From Lacibacter luteus (GTDB taxonomy: Bacteria > Bacteroidota > Bacteroidia > Chitinophagales > Chitinophagaceae), in contig NZ_SDHW01000002.1 of assembly GCF_004118265.1 (NCBI RefSeq), forward strand, positions 310,001 through 374,000: 64,000 nt of DNA, written 5' to 3'. The notes under the pieces were generated by a model, which was given only the letters and a program-made list of their open reading frames with translations, did no database searches and was not told where the DNA came from. Position 1 is the stretch's first letter; every line of letters starts with the position of its first letter. Of the stretch, positions 52,142 through 60,094 are shown one piece after another. A program made the translations under genes and the position numbers.

Positions 52142-53542
52142 CTAAAGTTTCTCCCATACCTGTTTTGCAAACTGTTCCAAAGAAGGGTCACGTGCACCCA
52201 TGAGCAGCAGTACACAGTCTTCGGTAAAGTGAGGCTGTAATGCTTCAACAAGATCGTTCCTGTTCTCAACAAAAAATGCATTTGCTCCTTTTGCTTTGAG
52301 ATCGGTAATAAGGTCGTTAGAGGAAATATCTTTTACAGCCGTACCACCGGCATAAAAAATTTCACTCATCCAGATTTCATCCTGCGGACGAAGCGCCTTG
52401 CTGATCTCTTCCACAAAATCTGTTCGCAGAAATTTTGTTGGTCCGTAACCATGTGGCTGAAACCAAGCGATTACTTTTTTCGCCAATGGCTGACAAGCTT
52501 CAATACTTGCAGCACATTTTGCAGGGTTGTGTGCATAATCATCGATGAGCCATACATTGTTCTTTTGCCCGATGATCTGGTGGCGACGATAAATGCCTTC
52601 GTATGTTTTCAACGCTTCGGCTGCAGTGCTTAACGGAACACCGATAAGATTGGCAACGGTTGCTGCGGCGAGGGCGTTTTCCATATTGTGTCTACCTACG
52701 GAGTGAATGGTGAATGGTGAGTGGTGAATGGAGGTTCCGCTGTTTGTAATGTCAAATGAAATGGTAAACCCTTCCTGATTAAAGTTACTTGCATGAAAAG
52801 CCGCATCATCATCTGCATCAACAGAAAAATTATGTGCAGGATTGGCTGATAATTTCTTTGCCAGTGCATGCGATTGATTCACCACAAAAAACTGTGTGGT
52901 ATTCTTTTTAAACTGATCGAATACATCCATCAGTACATCAATTTCTTTATGGTCTTTATCAATGTTAAGCAGCAAACCAACTTCTGGTGTGTAGTTCACA
53001 ATGCTGCCGTCGCTTTCATCAGCTTCTATCACCAGCCAATCACCACTGCCCACTTTTGCATTGCCGATCTTTCCTTCTTTAATAATGCTTGTTAAGCCAG
53101 CACCACTGATGATGCTGGGCTGTAAACCTGCATGTTGCAGAATATCGAACAACATTGCACTGGTGGTGCTTTTACCACTGGTGCCGCCAACAGCAATGGT
53201 CTTTTTACTTCTTGCAATAGCCGCCAGCAACTCTGCACGTTTGATGATAGGAATGTTAAGCTGTTTGGCTTTGATCACTTCTTCAACAGTATCTTCCACC
53301 GCAGTTGATACAACTACCAGGTCTGTTTCATTGGTAATACCTTCTCCGTTCTGCAAAAAACAAAGGATGCCTTCTGCTTCCAGTTTTTCTTTTGTTTCGT
53401 TGGGTTCGTTGGGATGAAAATAACGGTCGCTCCCGCTTACTTCTTTACCAACCCCTTTTAAGTATTGCGCAATAGCGCTCATACCCGTGCCGGCCACACC
53501 AATGAAAAAAACATTTTTGAAATCGTTGATAGAAGTAATCAT
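52142..53542 (-). CDS. MurC-like Mur ligase (possible paralogue)
   Basis: A 466-residue Mur ligase. N-terminal Rossmann part VFFIGVAGTGMSAIAQYLKG and GSDRYF, P-loop GGTSGKSTTSAML (Ser where MurC usually has His, and GKST instead of GKTT), central DESDGSI and the HNMENALAA motif, then DDYAHNP and RRHQIIG of the C-terminal domain. The fold and order are MurC/Mpl-like, adding L-Ala to UDP-MurNAc or recycling peptides. The variant P-loop suggests a paralogue rather than the essential murC, but this is uncertain. A loop near residue 280 is encoded by a short tandem repeat (52701-52732). Start at 53542 is a canonical MITSINDFKNVFFIG. Confidence 0.82.
   Translation of the reverse strand: MITSINDFKNVFFIGVAGTGMSAIAQYLKGVGKEVSGSDRYFHPNEPNETKEKLEAEGILCFLQNGEGITNETDLVVVSTAVEDTVEEVIKAKQLNIPIIKRAELLAAIARSKKTIAVGGTSGKSTTSAMLFDILQHAGLQPSIISGAGLTSIIKEGKIGNAKVGSGDWLVIEADESDGSIVNYTPEVGLLLNIDKDHKEIDVLMDVFDQFKKNTTQFFVVNQSHALAKKLSANPAHNFSVDADDDAAFHASNFNQEGFTISFDITNSGTSIHHSPFTIHSVGRHNMENALAAATVANLIGVPLSTAAEALKTYEGIYRRHQIIGQKNNVWLIDDYAHNPAKCAASIEACQPLAKKVIAWFQPHGYGPTKFLRTDFVEEISKALRPQDEIWMSEIFYAGGTAVKDISSNDLITDLKAKGANAFFVENRNDLVEALQPHFTEDCVLLLMGARDPSLEQFAKQVWEKL
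52701..52732. repeat. Tandem-repeat insertion inside the Mur-ligase gene
   Basis: GTGAATGGTGAATGGTGA and GTGGTGAATGG are about four 7-base units (GTGAATG type). On the coding strand they give HHSPFTIHS in the loop before GRHN. The string resembles common intergenic Bacteroidota repeats. Confidence 0.6.
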
Positions 53543-53587
53543 AGAAAGCAAATGTAATTGAAACATTAAAGTGAAACGAGATTCTCT

Positions 53588-53595
53588 ACCTTTGG
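53588..53595 (+). promoter_or_regulatory. -7 box upstream of the FAH-family gene
   Basis: TACCTTTG fits TAnnTTTG and lies about 22 bases before the start codon at 53618. No clear -33 box. Confidence 0.45.
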
Positions 53596-53617
53596 CCTTC
53601 TTCAAAAATTGACTTGC

Positions 53618-54622
53618 ATGAAATTGATCTCCTACTTAAAAGACGAACACGAACAATTAGCTGTTTTGCACAATGGACTTGTGTACGATATGGATAGCCT
53701 GCATCCCGATCTTCCTACCAGTATGAATATGTTTTTGCAATACTGGGATGAATATATTGAAATGGCGAAAGCAAGTTTCAAAGCCATACAGGAAGGACGC
53801 TTAACAGCTGGCTACGTGCAAAAGATCGAAGAAGTACAATTGCTGGCACCTGTTACTATGCCACCGAGTTGCAGAGATGGTTATGCCTTTCGTCAGCATG
53901 TGGAAGCTGCAAGAAGAAACCGTAAGGTGGATATGATCGCCGAGTTTGATCAATACCCCATTTTTTATTTTACCAATCATCACAGCATACAAGGTCCGGG
54001 TGATGTGCGTTGTATGCCCGATCATTTTGAAAAGCTAGACTTTGAATTAGAGGTGGCCATTGTGATCTGCAAACATGGACGTAATATCCGTGCAGAAGAG
54101 GCTGATCAATACATTGCCGGCTTGATGATCATGAACGATTTGAGTGCACGACGTTTACAGATGGAAGAGATGTTGCTGAATCTTGGTCCGGCGAAAGGAA
54201 AAGATTTCTCCACAGCCATTGGTCCGTGGTTGGTAACATTGGATGAGTTGCAAGAGTTTGTTGTACCTGCAAAAGAAAACCATGTCGGTCTCAACTGGAA
54301 CTTAACTATGAAATGTTGGGTCAATGGTGTGCAGGTGAGTGCTGGTAATGTAGCACAAATGGATTGGACTTTTGCAGAGATCATTGAACGTGCAAGCTAT
54401 GGTGTTGATCTTTATCCCGGTGATGTGATCGGTAGTGGTACAGTTGGCACGGGCTGTTTCTTAGAACTCAACGGCACCGGCAAACTCAACGATCCAAATT
54501 ATACTGAACAATGGTTGCAGGAAGATGATGTAGTAGAAATGGAAATTGATGGCTTGGGACGATTGAGTAATACAATGGTGAGAGAGGAAGATGATTTTTC
54601 GATTTTAGCGAAGAAGAAGTAA
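53618..54622 (+). CDS. Fumarylacetoacetate-hydrolase family protein
   Basis: A 334-residue FAH-superfamily hydrolase, splitting C-C bonds of oxo-acids or acting as a decarboxylase/isomerase with a divalent metal. RDGYAFRQHVEAARR precedes the fold; LDFELEVAIVICKHGRNI carries the metal-binding Glu pair; GLMIMNDLSARRLQ carries Asp; KGKDFSTAIGPWLVT and GDVIGSGTVGTGC complete the site. No signal peptide. The flavin-reductase gene downstream may once have been its operon partner; a cassette now separates them. Confidence 0.88.
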   Translation: MKLISYLKDEHEQLAVLHNGLVYDMDSLHPDLPTSMNMFLQYWDEYIEMAKASFKAIQEGRLTAGYVQKIEEVQLLAPVTMPPSCRDGYAFRQHVEAARRNRKVDMIAEFDQYPIFYFTNHHSIQGPGDVRCMPDHFEKLDFELEVAIVICKHGRNIRAEEADQYIAGLMIMNDLSARRLQMEEMLLNLGPAKGKDFSTAIGPWLVTLDELQEFVVPAKENHVGLNWNLTMKCWVNGVQVSAGNVAQMDWTFAEIIERASYGVDLYPGDVIGSGTVGTGCFLELNGTGKLNDPNYTEQWLQEDDVVEMEIDGLGRLSNTMVREEDDFSILAKKK

Positions 54623-54623
54623 G

Positions 54624-55101
54624 CCAACCGCAGAGAAGAGAGAAAAGAAGCTAACGCAGAGAAAATTTAAACTATGCATACCAAAGAACACCTTAACAAT
54701 CTGGGAGCTGTTATACTCGATGCTGCTATTACAGTTCATAGGGAACTTGGTCCGGGATTGTTGGAAAGCGCCTATGAACTTGCACTTGCGAGAGAGTTAA
54801 TTTTAAGAGGAGTAAATGTGAAAGCACAAATTCCCGTTGAATTAATGTATAAGGATATTTCTTTGGGAAAAGCATATGTAATGGATATGTTAGTTGAAGA
54901 TGAAATAGTGGTTGAGATCAAGTCGGTTGAAGTAATGAACCCTGTTTATACAGCTCAATTGATCACCTATTTGAAACTCGCCAATAAAAAACTTGGTTAC
55001 CTTATTAACTTTAATGTACCGCTGTTGAAGGATGGATTTAAGAGAATTGTGCATGGATTTTAACTCTGCGCATTCTTTGCTTCTCATTTCTCTGCGGTTG
55101 G
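54624..55101. mobile_element. Putative TIR-bounded cassette with GxxExxY gene (copy 2)
   Basis: 38-bp terminal inverted repeats, 29 of 38 identical: left 54624-54661 starts CCAACCGCAGAGAA and ends CGCAGAG; right 55064-55101 is its inverse, beginning with the last base of the gene. The element is 478 bases long. The left end starts 1 base after the FAH gene stop codon. The repeat type (CGCAGAG) differs from the purine-rich type around 43342, so two TIR families carry the same cargo class. Confidence 0.65.
54674..55063 (+). CDS. GxxExxY protein (PD-(D/E)XK-like), copy 2
   Basis: A 129-residue protein. Motif GLLESAY (Gly28, Glu31, Tyr34) and VMDMLVEDEIVVEIKSV, with Asp and Glu-x-Lys spacing of nuclease-like folds, then GYLINFNVPLLKDG, a motif shared with copy 1 (LLNFKVPLMKDG). 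Sole gene of a 478-base inverted-repeat cassette. The two copies are clearly diverged, so they are unlikely to be a recent duplication. Confidence 0.9.
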   Translation: MHTKEHLNNLGAVILDAAITVHRELGPGLLESAYELALARELILRGVNVKAQIPVELMYKDISLGKAYVMDMLVEDEIVVEIKSVEVMNPVYTAQLITYLKLANKKLGYLINFNVPLLKDGFKRIVHGF

Positions 55102-55112
55102 AAAATACGAAT

Positions 55113-55997
55113 ATGATTATTGATCTCTCACAACTAACTCCCATGCAAAAACAACAATGGCTGCAACATGCTATTGCGCCTCGTCCTGTTTGTTTTGCAT
55201 CAACTATTGATAAAGAAGGAAATGTAAACCTGAGTCCTTTCAGTTTTTTTAATTTGTTTTCATCTAATCCGCCGGTAGTTGTTTTTTCGCCTGCACGCAG
55301 GGTAAGAGATAATACTACCAAACATACTTTGCAGAATGTATTGGAAGTGCCGGAAGTGGTCATCAACATCGTGGATTATGATATGGTGCAGCAGGTGAGC
55401 CTTGCAAGCTGTGAATTTCCAAAAGAGGTGAATGAATTTATAAAAGCTGGATTTACAGAGGAAGCTGCAACGCTGGTGAAACCACCAATGGTAAAAGAAA
55501 GCAAGGTGAAGATGGAGTGCAAAGTGCTTGAAGTAAAACCATTGGGCAGCGAAGGTGGCGCAGGCAATCTTGTTATTTGTGAAGTGCTGCGTATGCATGT
55601 TGACGAAAATATTCTCAACGCAGAGTCAACCATGATCGACCAACGCAAGCTGCATCATATTGCACGCCTCGGCGGCGATTGGTATTGCAAGGTTGATGAA
55701 CATAGTCTGTTTCATGTTGCCAAACCCAATACCCAGCTTGGTATTGGTATTGATGCATTGCCCGAAACCATCCGCAACAGCAATATCTTAACAGGCAACA
55801 ATCTTGGTCAATTAGCCAATGTGCATGAATACCCGGCTGTTGATGCAACATTCGAAGACGAGCAACTCAAAAATATCATCCAGTATTTTTCCATCAACCC
55901 CGATGAAATGGATAAGGAGCTGCACAAATATGCAAAAGAGTTGCTCGACGCAGGAAAAGTAAATGAAGCATGGCAGGTGCTACTTGCCGACAGCTAA
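55113..55997 (+). CDS. Flavin reductase-like (FMN-binding split barrel) protein
   Basis: A 294-residue flavoprotein of the flavin_reductase family. APRPVCFASTIDKEGNVNLSPFSFFNLFSSNPP, in parts, is the FMN-binding motif; RDTTKHTLQN-like (RDNTTKHTLQNVL) and LVICEVLRMHVDENIL follow. A C-terminal extension of about 90 residues (YWCKVDEHSLFHVAKPNT onward) is not part of the core. Start at 55113 (MIIDLSQLTP) is clean; the frame from 55032 overlaps the cassette. It likely supplies reduced flavin or acts on an aromatic compound. Confidence 0.88.
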   Translation: MIIDLSQLTPMQKQQWLQHAIAPRPVCFASTIDKEGNVNLSPFSFFNLFSSNPPVVVFSPARRVRDNTTKHTLQNVLEVPEVVINIVDYDMVQQVSLASCEFPKEVNEFIKAGFTEEAATLVKPPMVKESKVKMECKVLEVKPLGSEGGAGNLVICEVLRMHVDENILNAESTMIDQRKLHHIARLGGDWYCKVDEHSLFHVAKPNTQLGIGIDALPETIRNSNILTGNNLGQLANVHEYPAVDATFEDEQLKNIIQYFSINPDEMDKELHKYAKELLDAGKVNEAWQVLLADS

Positions 55998-56132
55998 TTG
56001 CACAAAGCAATTGTGTTACTGTTTCTGTTTTGAGCTTTCTGCAAAAACTGCAAAGCTTTGTTTTCCGATTCGCAAACAACAATTAGGAGCTGTCATAAAC
56101 CCATAATAGCTTAGAGGTACATTATAAGGCTT

Positions 56133-56639
56133 ATGTATCTCCGACTCCTTTTATTCATTTTCGTTTTTCTGAACAGTTCTTCCTCAATGGGCTTATCTGT
56201 TTTGCAGGACACAACAATTCCATTAGGCCGGCAGGTAAAGGTAATTACGATGGAGGGGAAATACATTGATGGTCATTTGCAATATGCAACAGCCGATTCA
56301 CTCTATATATCTCCGGGAACACGGAAGGATGCAAAAAGAGGTGTGTTTTATCAACAACTTATCGTTTCCTATAAAAACGTCGCTTCCGTCAGAATGAAAG
56401 ACAACAGCTTTTGGCCTGAACTGCTGTTGGGTTTAATTGGTATCGCAGGCCTTGTATTAATGATAACCAGTGCTGTTCCTGTTTTTGGTAACGGACTTGG
56501 CGACGGGAACTTTATTATTCTTTTGTCGCCTTTGTTTCTTGGCTCAGCTATCTGGAAAATGCTGAAGAAAAAAAGCTATTTCATTAACGGGCAGAAAAAT
56601 TTATACGATCGTTTTCGCTCCAGAATAAATAAAAGATAG
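56133..56639 (+). CDS. Hypothetical membrane protein
   Basis: A 168-residue protein I do not recognise. An N-terminal hydrophobic stretch (1-25) may be a signal peptide; a central beta-like part (VKVITMEGKYIDGHLQYATADSLYIS) looks like a small barrel or SH3/LSM-type fold; two membrane helices (about 97-135) and a basic tail (RFRSRINKR) follow. No partner is apparent. Confidence 0.68.
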   Translation: MYLRLLLFIFVFLNSSSSMGLSVLQDTTIPLGRQVKVITMEGKYIDGHLQYATADSLYISPGTRKDAKRGVFYQQLIVSYKNVASVRMKDNSFWPELLLGLIGIAGLVLMITSAVPVFGNGLGDGNFIILLSPLFLGSAIWKMLKKKSYFINGQKNLYDRFRSRINKR

Positions 56640-56705
56640 TTTTACAGGAGTTGTTAATTCTTTCAAAACAAAGCTTGCTTTTAATTTCATCAATTAATTT
56701 TAAGC

Positions 56706-57491
56706 ATGCCCCACGCCGTTCAAACCTGGTTTTCTTATTTCTTCATTATCGGATCGAGGTATCTCATCATTGCAGGAGTTGCGTTCCTTTTCTGGTATGT
56801 GCTGTTGCGTAAACGCATATTCTTTAAAAAAATTCAGCTGCGTTTCCCATCAGGAAAAGATTACCAACGGGAAATATTCTTTTCACTTTTTACAATGTTC
56901 CTGTTTTCATTTGTGGCCTGGTTCTTTTTGGGTCGGCAGGAAATAAGACAACACACTACTTTTTACAAAGCCATCAACCAGAATGGACAATTGTATTTCT
57001 GGCTGGCCTTTCCATTGATGTTACTGATACACGATACTTATTTCTATTGGATTCACCGGCTCATGCATCATCCCAAACTGTTTCGTGTACTTCATCTTAT
57101 TCATCACAAGAGTACCAACCCATCACCGTGGGCTGCTTTTGCATTTCATCCATTGGAAGGAGTGTTGGAAGTAGGAATTTTAGTTGTACTGCTTTACACG
57201 ATTCCCGTTACTAAGTTTCATCTCCTGTTCTTCTTTTTGTTCCAGATGTTTTACAATGTATATGGTCATTTGGGTTGGGAGTTGTTCCCGAAAAATTTTC
57301 AACGTACCTGGATCGGCAGGTGGATCAACACTTCCACAACACACAATCAGCATCACCAATACTTCACCGGTAATTATGGCTTATACTTTTTGTTCTGGGA
57401 TAGAATGATGGGTACCATGCGTGAAGATTATGAAGCAAAGTATGATGAAGTGAAGGGGAGAACGAAGAGTTTAAAGGAGGAGAAGAAGTAA
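56706..57491 (+). CDS. Sterol desaturase/fatty-acid hydroxylase family protein
   Basis: A 261-residue membrane di-iron enzyme. His clusters HDTYFYWIHRLMHH, HLIHHKSTNPSPW and THNQHHQYF give the three His boxes; hydrophobic segments lie at about 15-32, 57-75, 97-115 and 158-180. It oxidises or desaturates lipid or carotenoid substrates at the membrane. The last residues (RTKSLKEEKK) are encoded by a purine-rich repeat like the cassette ends, so the C-terminus may have been replaced. Confidence 0.9.
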   Translation: MPHAVQTWFSYFFIIGSRYLIIAGVAFLFWYVLLRKRIFFKKIQLRFPSGKDYQREIFFSLFTMFLFSFVAWFFLGRQEIRQHTTFYKAINQNGQLYFWLAFPLMLLIHDTYFYWIHRLMHHPKLFRVLHLIHHKSTNPSPWAAFAFHPLEGVLEVGILVVLLYTIPVTKFHLLFFFLFQMFYNVYGHLGWELFPKNFQRTWIGRWINTSTTHNQHHQYFTGNYGLYFLFWDRMMGTMREDYEAKYDEVKGRTKSLKEEKK

Positions 57492-57693
57492 AAGAGGATT
57501 GTTCGCTTCGCTCACACTAATTTTTCACACAGAGTTCACGGAGAACACAGAGAAAAAAACAAATCACATGCATTATCTGTGTTAATCCGTGCAATCCCCG
57601 CCTGAATGACGACAGTCGGGCAGGTGTGAGCAACAGCAATAAAAAAAGGCTGCACCAAGTACAGCCCTCTTTTTATCTTTTTCAAACTCTTAG
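57464..57693. mobile_element. Gene-less remnant flanked by the cassette repeat
   Basis: The left side AAGAGTTTAAAGGAGG (57465-57480) is identical over 16 bases to the left repeat at 43342; the right side on the minus strand begins CTAAGAGTTTGAAAAAG (ends at 57693). Between them are CACAGAG and ACACAGAG strings and AATCCGTGCAATCC, typical intergenic repeats, and no gene. It may be a decayed or solo element. The left end lies in the last codons of the hydroxylase gene; the right end is 1 base from the stop codon of the DUF4197 gene. Confidence 0.45.
57638..57666 (-). terminator. Terminator of the DUF4197 gene
   Basis: On the minus strand GGCTG, loop, CAGCC then a T-run, 29 bases after the stop. 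Confidence 0.7.
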
Positions 57694-57694
57694 T

Positions 57695-58408
57695 TTACTT
57701 CCACACAGCACCAAACACCTTCTTCATAATTTCTGTAGTACGTTTCACCGGGTTTTCACGAATCTCCAGTTCTTCTTTTGCGATCTGATCGAACAAGGCA
57801 TCAACCGCTTTACCTACAACATATGCTGTAAGATCGGGATTGAGTTTATTACGGGTGGTAGGCAACCTGTTATAACCATTCACCAAATCACCATAATATT
57901 TTGTTGCTTCCACTTTATCCAATGAGTTTTTAACAGCAGGTGAAAAGGCTGCGATCAATTGCTCTGTTGTTTTTTGACGGAAGTAATTTGTAGCACCATC
58001 TTTTGGTCCTTTAATAATGTTGATGGCATCGGTAATGGTCATCTGCTTAATGGCATTCACAAAAATGGGTGTAGCAAAACCTACTGCATCTTCTGCACCA
58101 CGGTTGATCTGCAGAATGGCTTTGTCGACAGTATTACCCAACCCGATATTGCGTAACGTACGCTCAACTTTCTGCACTTCGGGCGGCAGTAAAATTTTAT
58201 AGAAATCGCTGCCGAAGAAAGCATCGGTCTTGTTGAGATTAGCTACTGCACGGGTTAAACCCTGGCCCAATGCGTCTTTTATACCCTGACCAGCCTCAGC
58301 TTCTGTAACCCCTGTTGAGCCGGGTATGCTGCCTGGTAACTGACTTAATACTTCGCAAGAACTTAAAAGGAATGCCGAAAGGGCAAGAGAGAGGAACATT
58401 TTTTTCAT
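57695..58408 (-). CDS. DUF4197-family lipoprotein
   Basis: A 237-residue lipoprotein: MKKMFLSLALSAFLLSSC gives Cys18. TEAEAGQGIKDALGQGLTRAV, FYKILLPPEVQKVERTLRNIG, AINIIKGPKDGATNYFRQKT and LNPDLTAYVVGKAVDALFDQIAKEE, in parts, are DUF4197 motifs. The family is periplasmic and of unknown function. Start at 58408 fits the lipoprotein signal; earlier ATGs at 58426 and 58459 are less likely. Confidence 0.88.
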   Translation of the reverse strand: MKKMFLSLALSAFLLSSCEVLSQLPGSIPGSTGVTEAEAGQGIKDALGQGLTRAVANLNKTDAFFGSDFYKILLPPEVQKVERTLRNIGLGNTVDKAILQINRGAEDAVGFATPIFVNAIKQMTITDAINIIKGPKDGATNYFRQKTTEQLIAAFSPAVKNSLDKVEATKYYGDLVNGYNRLPTTRNKLNPDLTAYVVGKAVDALFDQIAKEELEIRENPVKRTTEIMKKVFGAVWK

Positions 58409-58481
58409 CTGTTCGATTGTTTTCATTAATAAACGGTTTTTCAATGCAAAACGTTGCATAATTTATGCCGAAGATACTTGC

Positions 58482-58513
58482 TTTGCCCGTTTGCTCTTCT
58501 TACGGTAATTTTG
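58482..58513 (+). promoter_or_regulatory. Promoter of lysS
   Basis: TTTG (58482-58485), 20 bases, TAATTTTG (58506-58513), 52 bases before the start codon: full consensus. Confidence 0.7.
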
Positions 58514-58565
58514 CGGGCTGTTAAAATGAAGCCAAGAAACGCAGGCTTCCTATCAACCAATCGTT

Positions 58566-60086
58566 ATGAGTACACATTTGAGCGAACAGGAACTTATCCG
58601 CAGAGAGAAATTAGCTGAGTTAAATAAACTGGGAATTGATGCATACCCTGCACCATTATACCCGGTTACGCATTATTCAACCGCCATCAAGGCCGGCTTT
58701 AATGAAGACACAAAGGAAGAATACAAAGATGTTTGTATTGCAGGCCGTGTTATGAGCGTGCGTGATATGGGGAAGGCTTGCTTCGCTGTGTTGCAGGATA
58801 GTCATGGTCGCTTGCAGGTGTATGTACGCAGAGATGATATTTGCCCCGGCGAAGACAAAACATTGTACGATGTGGTGTTTAAAAAGTTATTGGACATTGG
58901 CGACATTATTGGTGTGAAGGGTTATGTGTTCACCACCAAAACAGGCGAAACAAGTCTGCATGTAAAAGAACTCACCGTTCTTACAAAATCGTTGAAGCCA
59001 TTACCGGTTGTGAAGGAAGCAGAAGGCCAAACTTTTGATGCGGTTACTGATCCTGAGTTCAAATACCGTCAGCGTTATGCCGATCTTATTATTAATCCGC
59101 AAGTGAAGGACACGTTTGTAAAACGCACTATCCTTATCAATACCATTCGTGAATATTTGAACGAGCATGGGGCACTTGAAGTAGATACGCCGGTGTTGCA
59201 AACCATTCCTGGTGGTGCAGCTGCCCGTCCGTTCAGCACACATCACAACGCATTGGATGTACCCATGTACATGCGTATTGCAAACGAATTGTATTTAAAA
59301 CGTTTGATCGTTGGTGGTTTCGATTGGGTGTATGAATTCAGTCGCAATTTCCGTAACGAAGGGATGGACCGCACTCACAATCCTGAGTTTACCGTGTTGG
59401 AATGGTACACAGCGTACAAAGATTATTTCTGGATGATGAATGTAACGGAGAATCTGCTGGAGCGTATTGCCATTGCATTGCATGGCACAACCGATGTACA
59501 GGTGGGTGATAAAACCATCAGCTTTAAAGCGCCGTTCAAACGCCTTTCTATTTTCGATGCTATTAAAGAAAACACAGGCATTGATGTGAGTGAAATGGAT
59601 GAAGAAGGCTTACGCACTGTTTGCAAACAACTCAATATACATGTGGATGCTTCAATGGGTAAAGGCAAACTGATCGATGAATTGTTTGGTGAAACAAGTG
59701 AAGCAAAATGTATTCAGCCAACATTCATTATTGATTACCCGATTGAAATGAGTCCGCTTACCAAGAAGCACCGCAGCAAAGAAGGATTGGTGGAGCGTTT
59801 TGAATTAATGGTAAATGGTAAGGAAGTAGCGAATGCATATAGTGAGTTGAACGATCCTATCGATCAGCGTGAGCGTTTCGAAGACCAGGTAAAACTGAAA
59901 GAACGTGGTGATGATGAAGCGATGTTCATTGATTATGATTTCCTCCGTGCGTTGGAATATGGTATGCCGCCAACAAGTGGTATTGGTATCGGTATCGATC
60001 GTTTGGTGATGTTGATGACGAACCAACCTTCTATCCAGGATGTGTTATTATTCCCGATGATGAGACCGGAGAAAACGGTTGAATAG
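58566..60086 (+). CDS. lysS: Lysyl-tRNA synthetase (class II)
   Basis: LysS charges tRNA-Lys, 506 residues. An N-terminal OB-fold anticodon domain (about 55-160, VCIAGRVMSVRDMGKACFAVLQD in parts) precedes the class II core: motif 1 near RTILINTIREYLNEHG, motif 2 FRNEGMDRTHNPEFTVLEWY, motif 3 GIGIGIDRLVMLMTN. All are intact. Start is a normal ATG with a consensus promoter upstream. A SUKH gene begins 8 bases after its stop. Confidence 0.97.
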   Translation: MSTHLSEQELIRREKLAELNKLGIDAYPAPLYPVTHYSTAIKAGFNEDTKEEYKDVCIAGRVMSVRDMGKACFAVLQDSHGRLQVYVRRDDICPGEDKTLYDVVFKKLLDIGDIIGVKGYVFTTKTGETSLHVKELTVLTKSLKPLPVVKEAEGQTFDAVTDPEFKYRQRYADLIINPQVKDTFVKRTILINTIREYLNEHGALEVDTPVLQTIPGGAAARPFSTHHNALDVPMYMRIANELYLKRLIVGGFDWVYEFSRNFRNEGMDRTHNPEFTVLEWYTAYKDYFWMMNVTENLLERIAIALHGTTDVQVGDKTISFKAPFKRLSIFDAIKENTGIDVSEMDEEGLRTVCKQLNIHVDASMGKGKLIDELFGETSEAKCIQPTFIIDYPIEMSPLTKKHRSKEGLVERFELMVNGKEVANAYSELNDPIDQRERFEDQVKLKERGDDEAMFIDYDFLRALEYGMPPTSGIGIGIDRLVMLMTNQPSIQDVLLFPMMRPEKTVE

Positions 60087-60094
60087 TTTAAAGG

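Noticed and set aside
51900-52145. Possible plus-strand gene between the cupin and Mur-ligase genes
   Set aside because: Overlaps the cupin gene start and a dispersed repeat; no family-like pattern.
57580-57620. Separate small hairpin gene or sRNA in the string around GCCTGAATGACGACAGTCGGGC
   Set aside because: It resembles common intergenic repeat text of Bacteroidota and has no promoter or terminator of its own.
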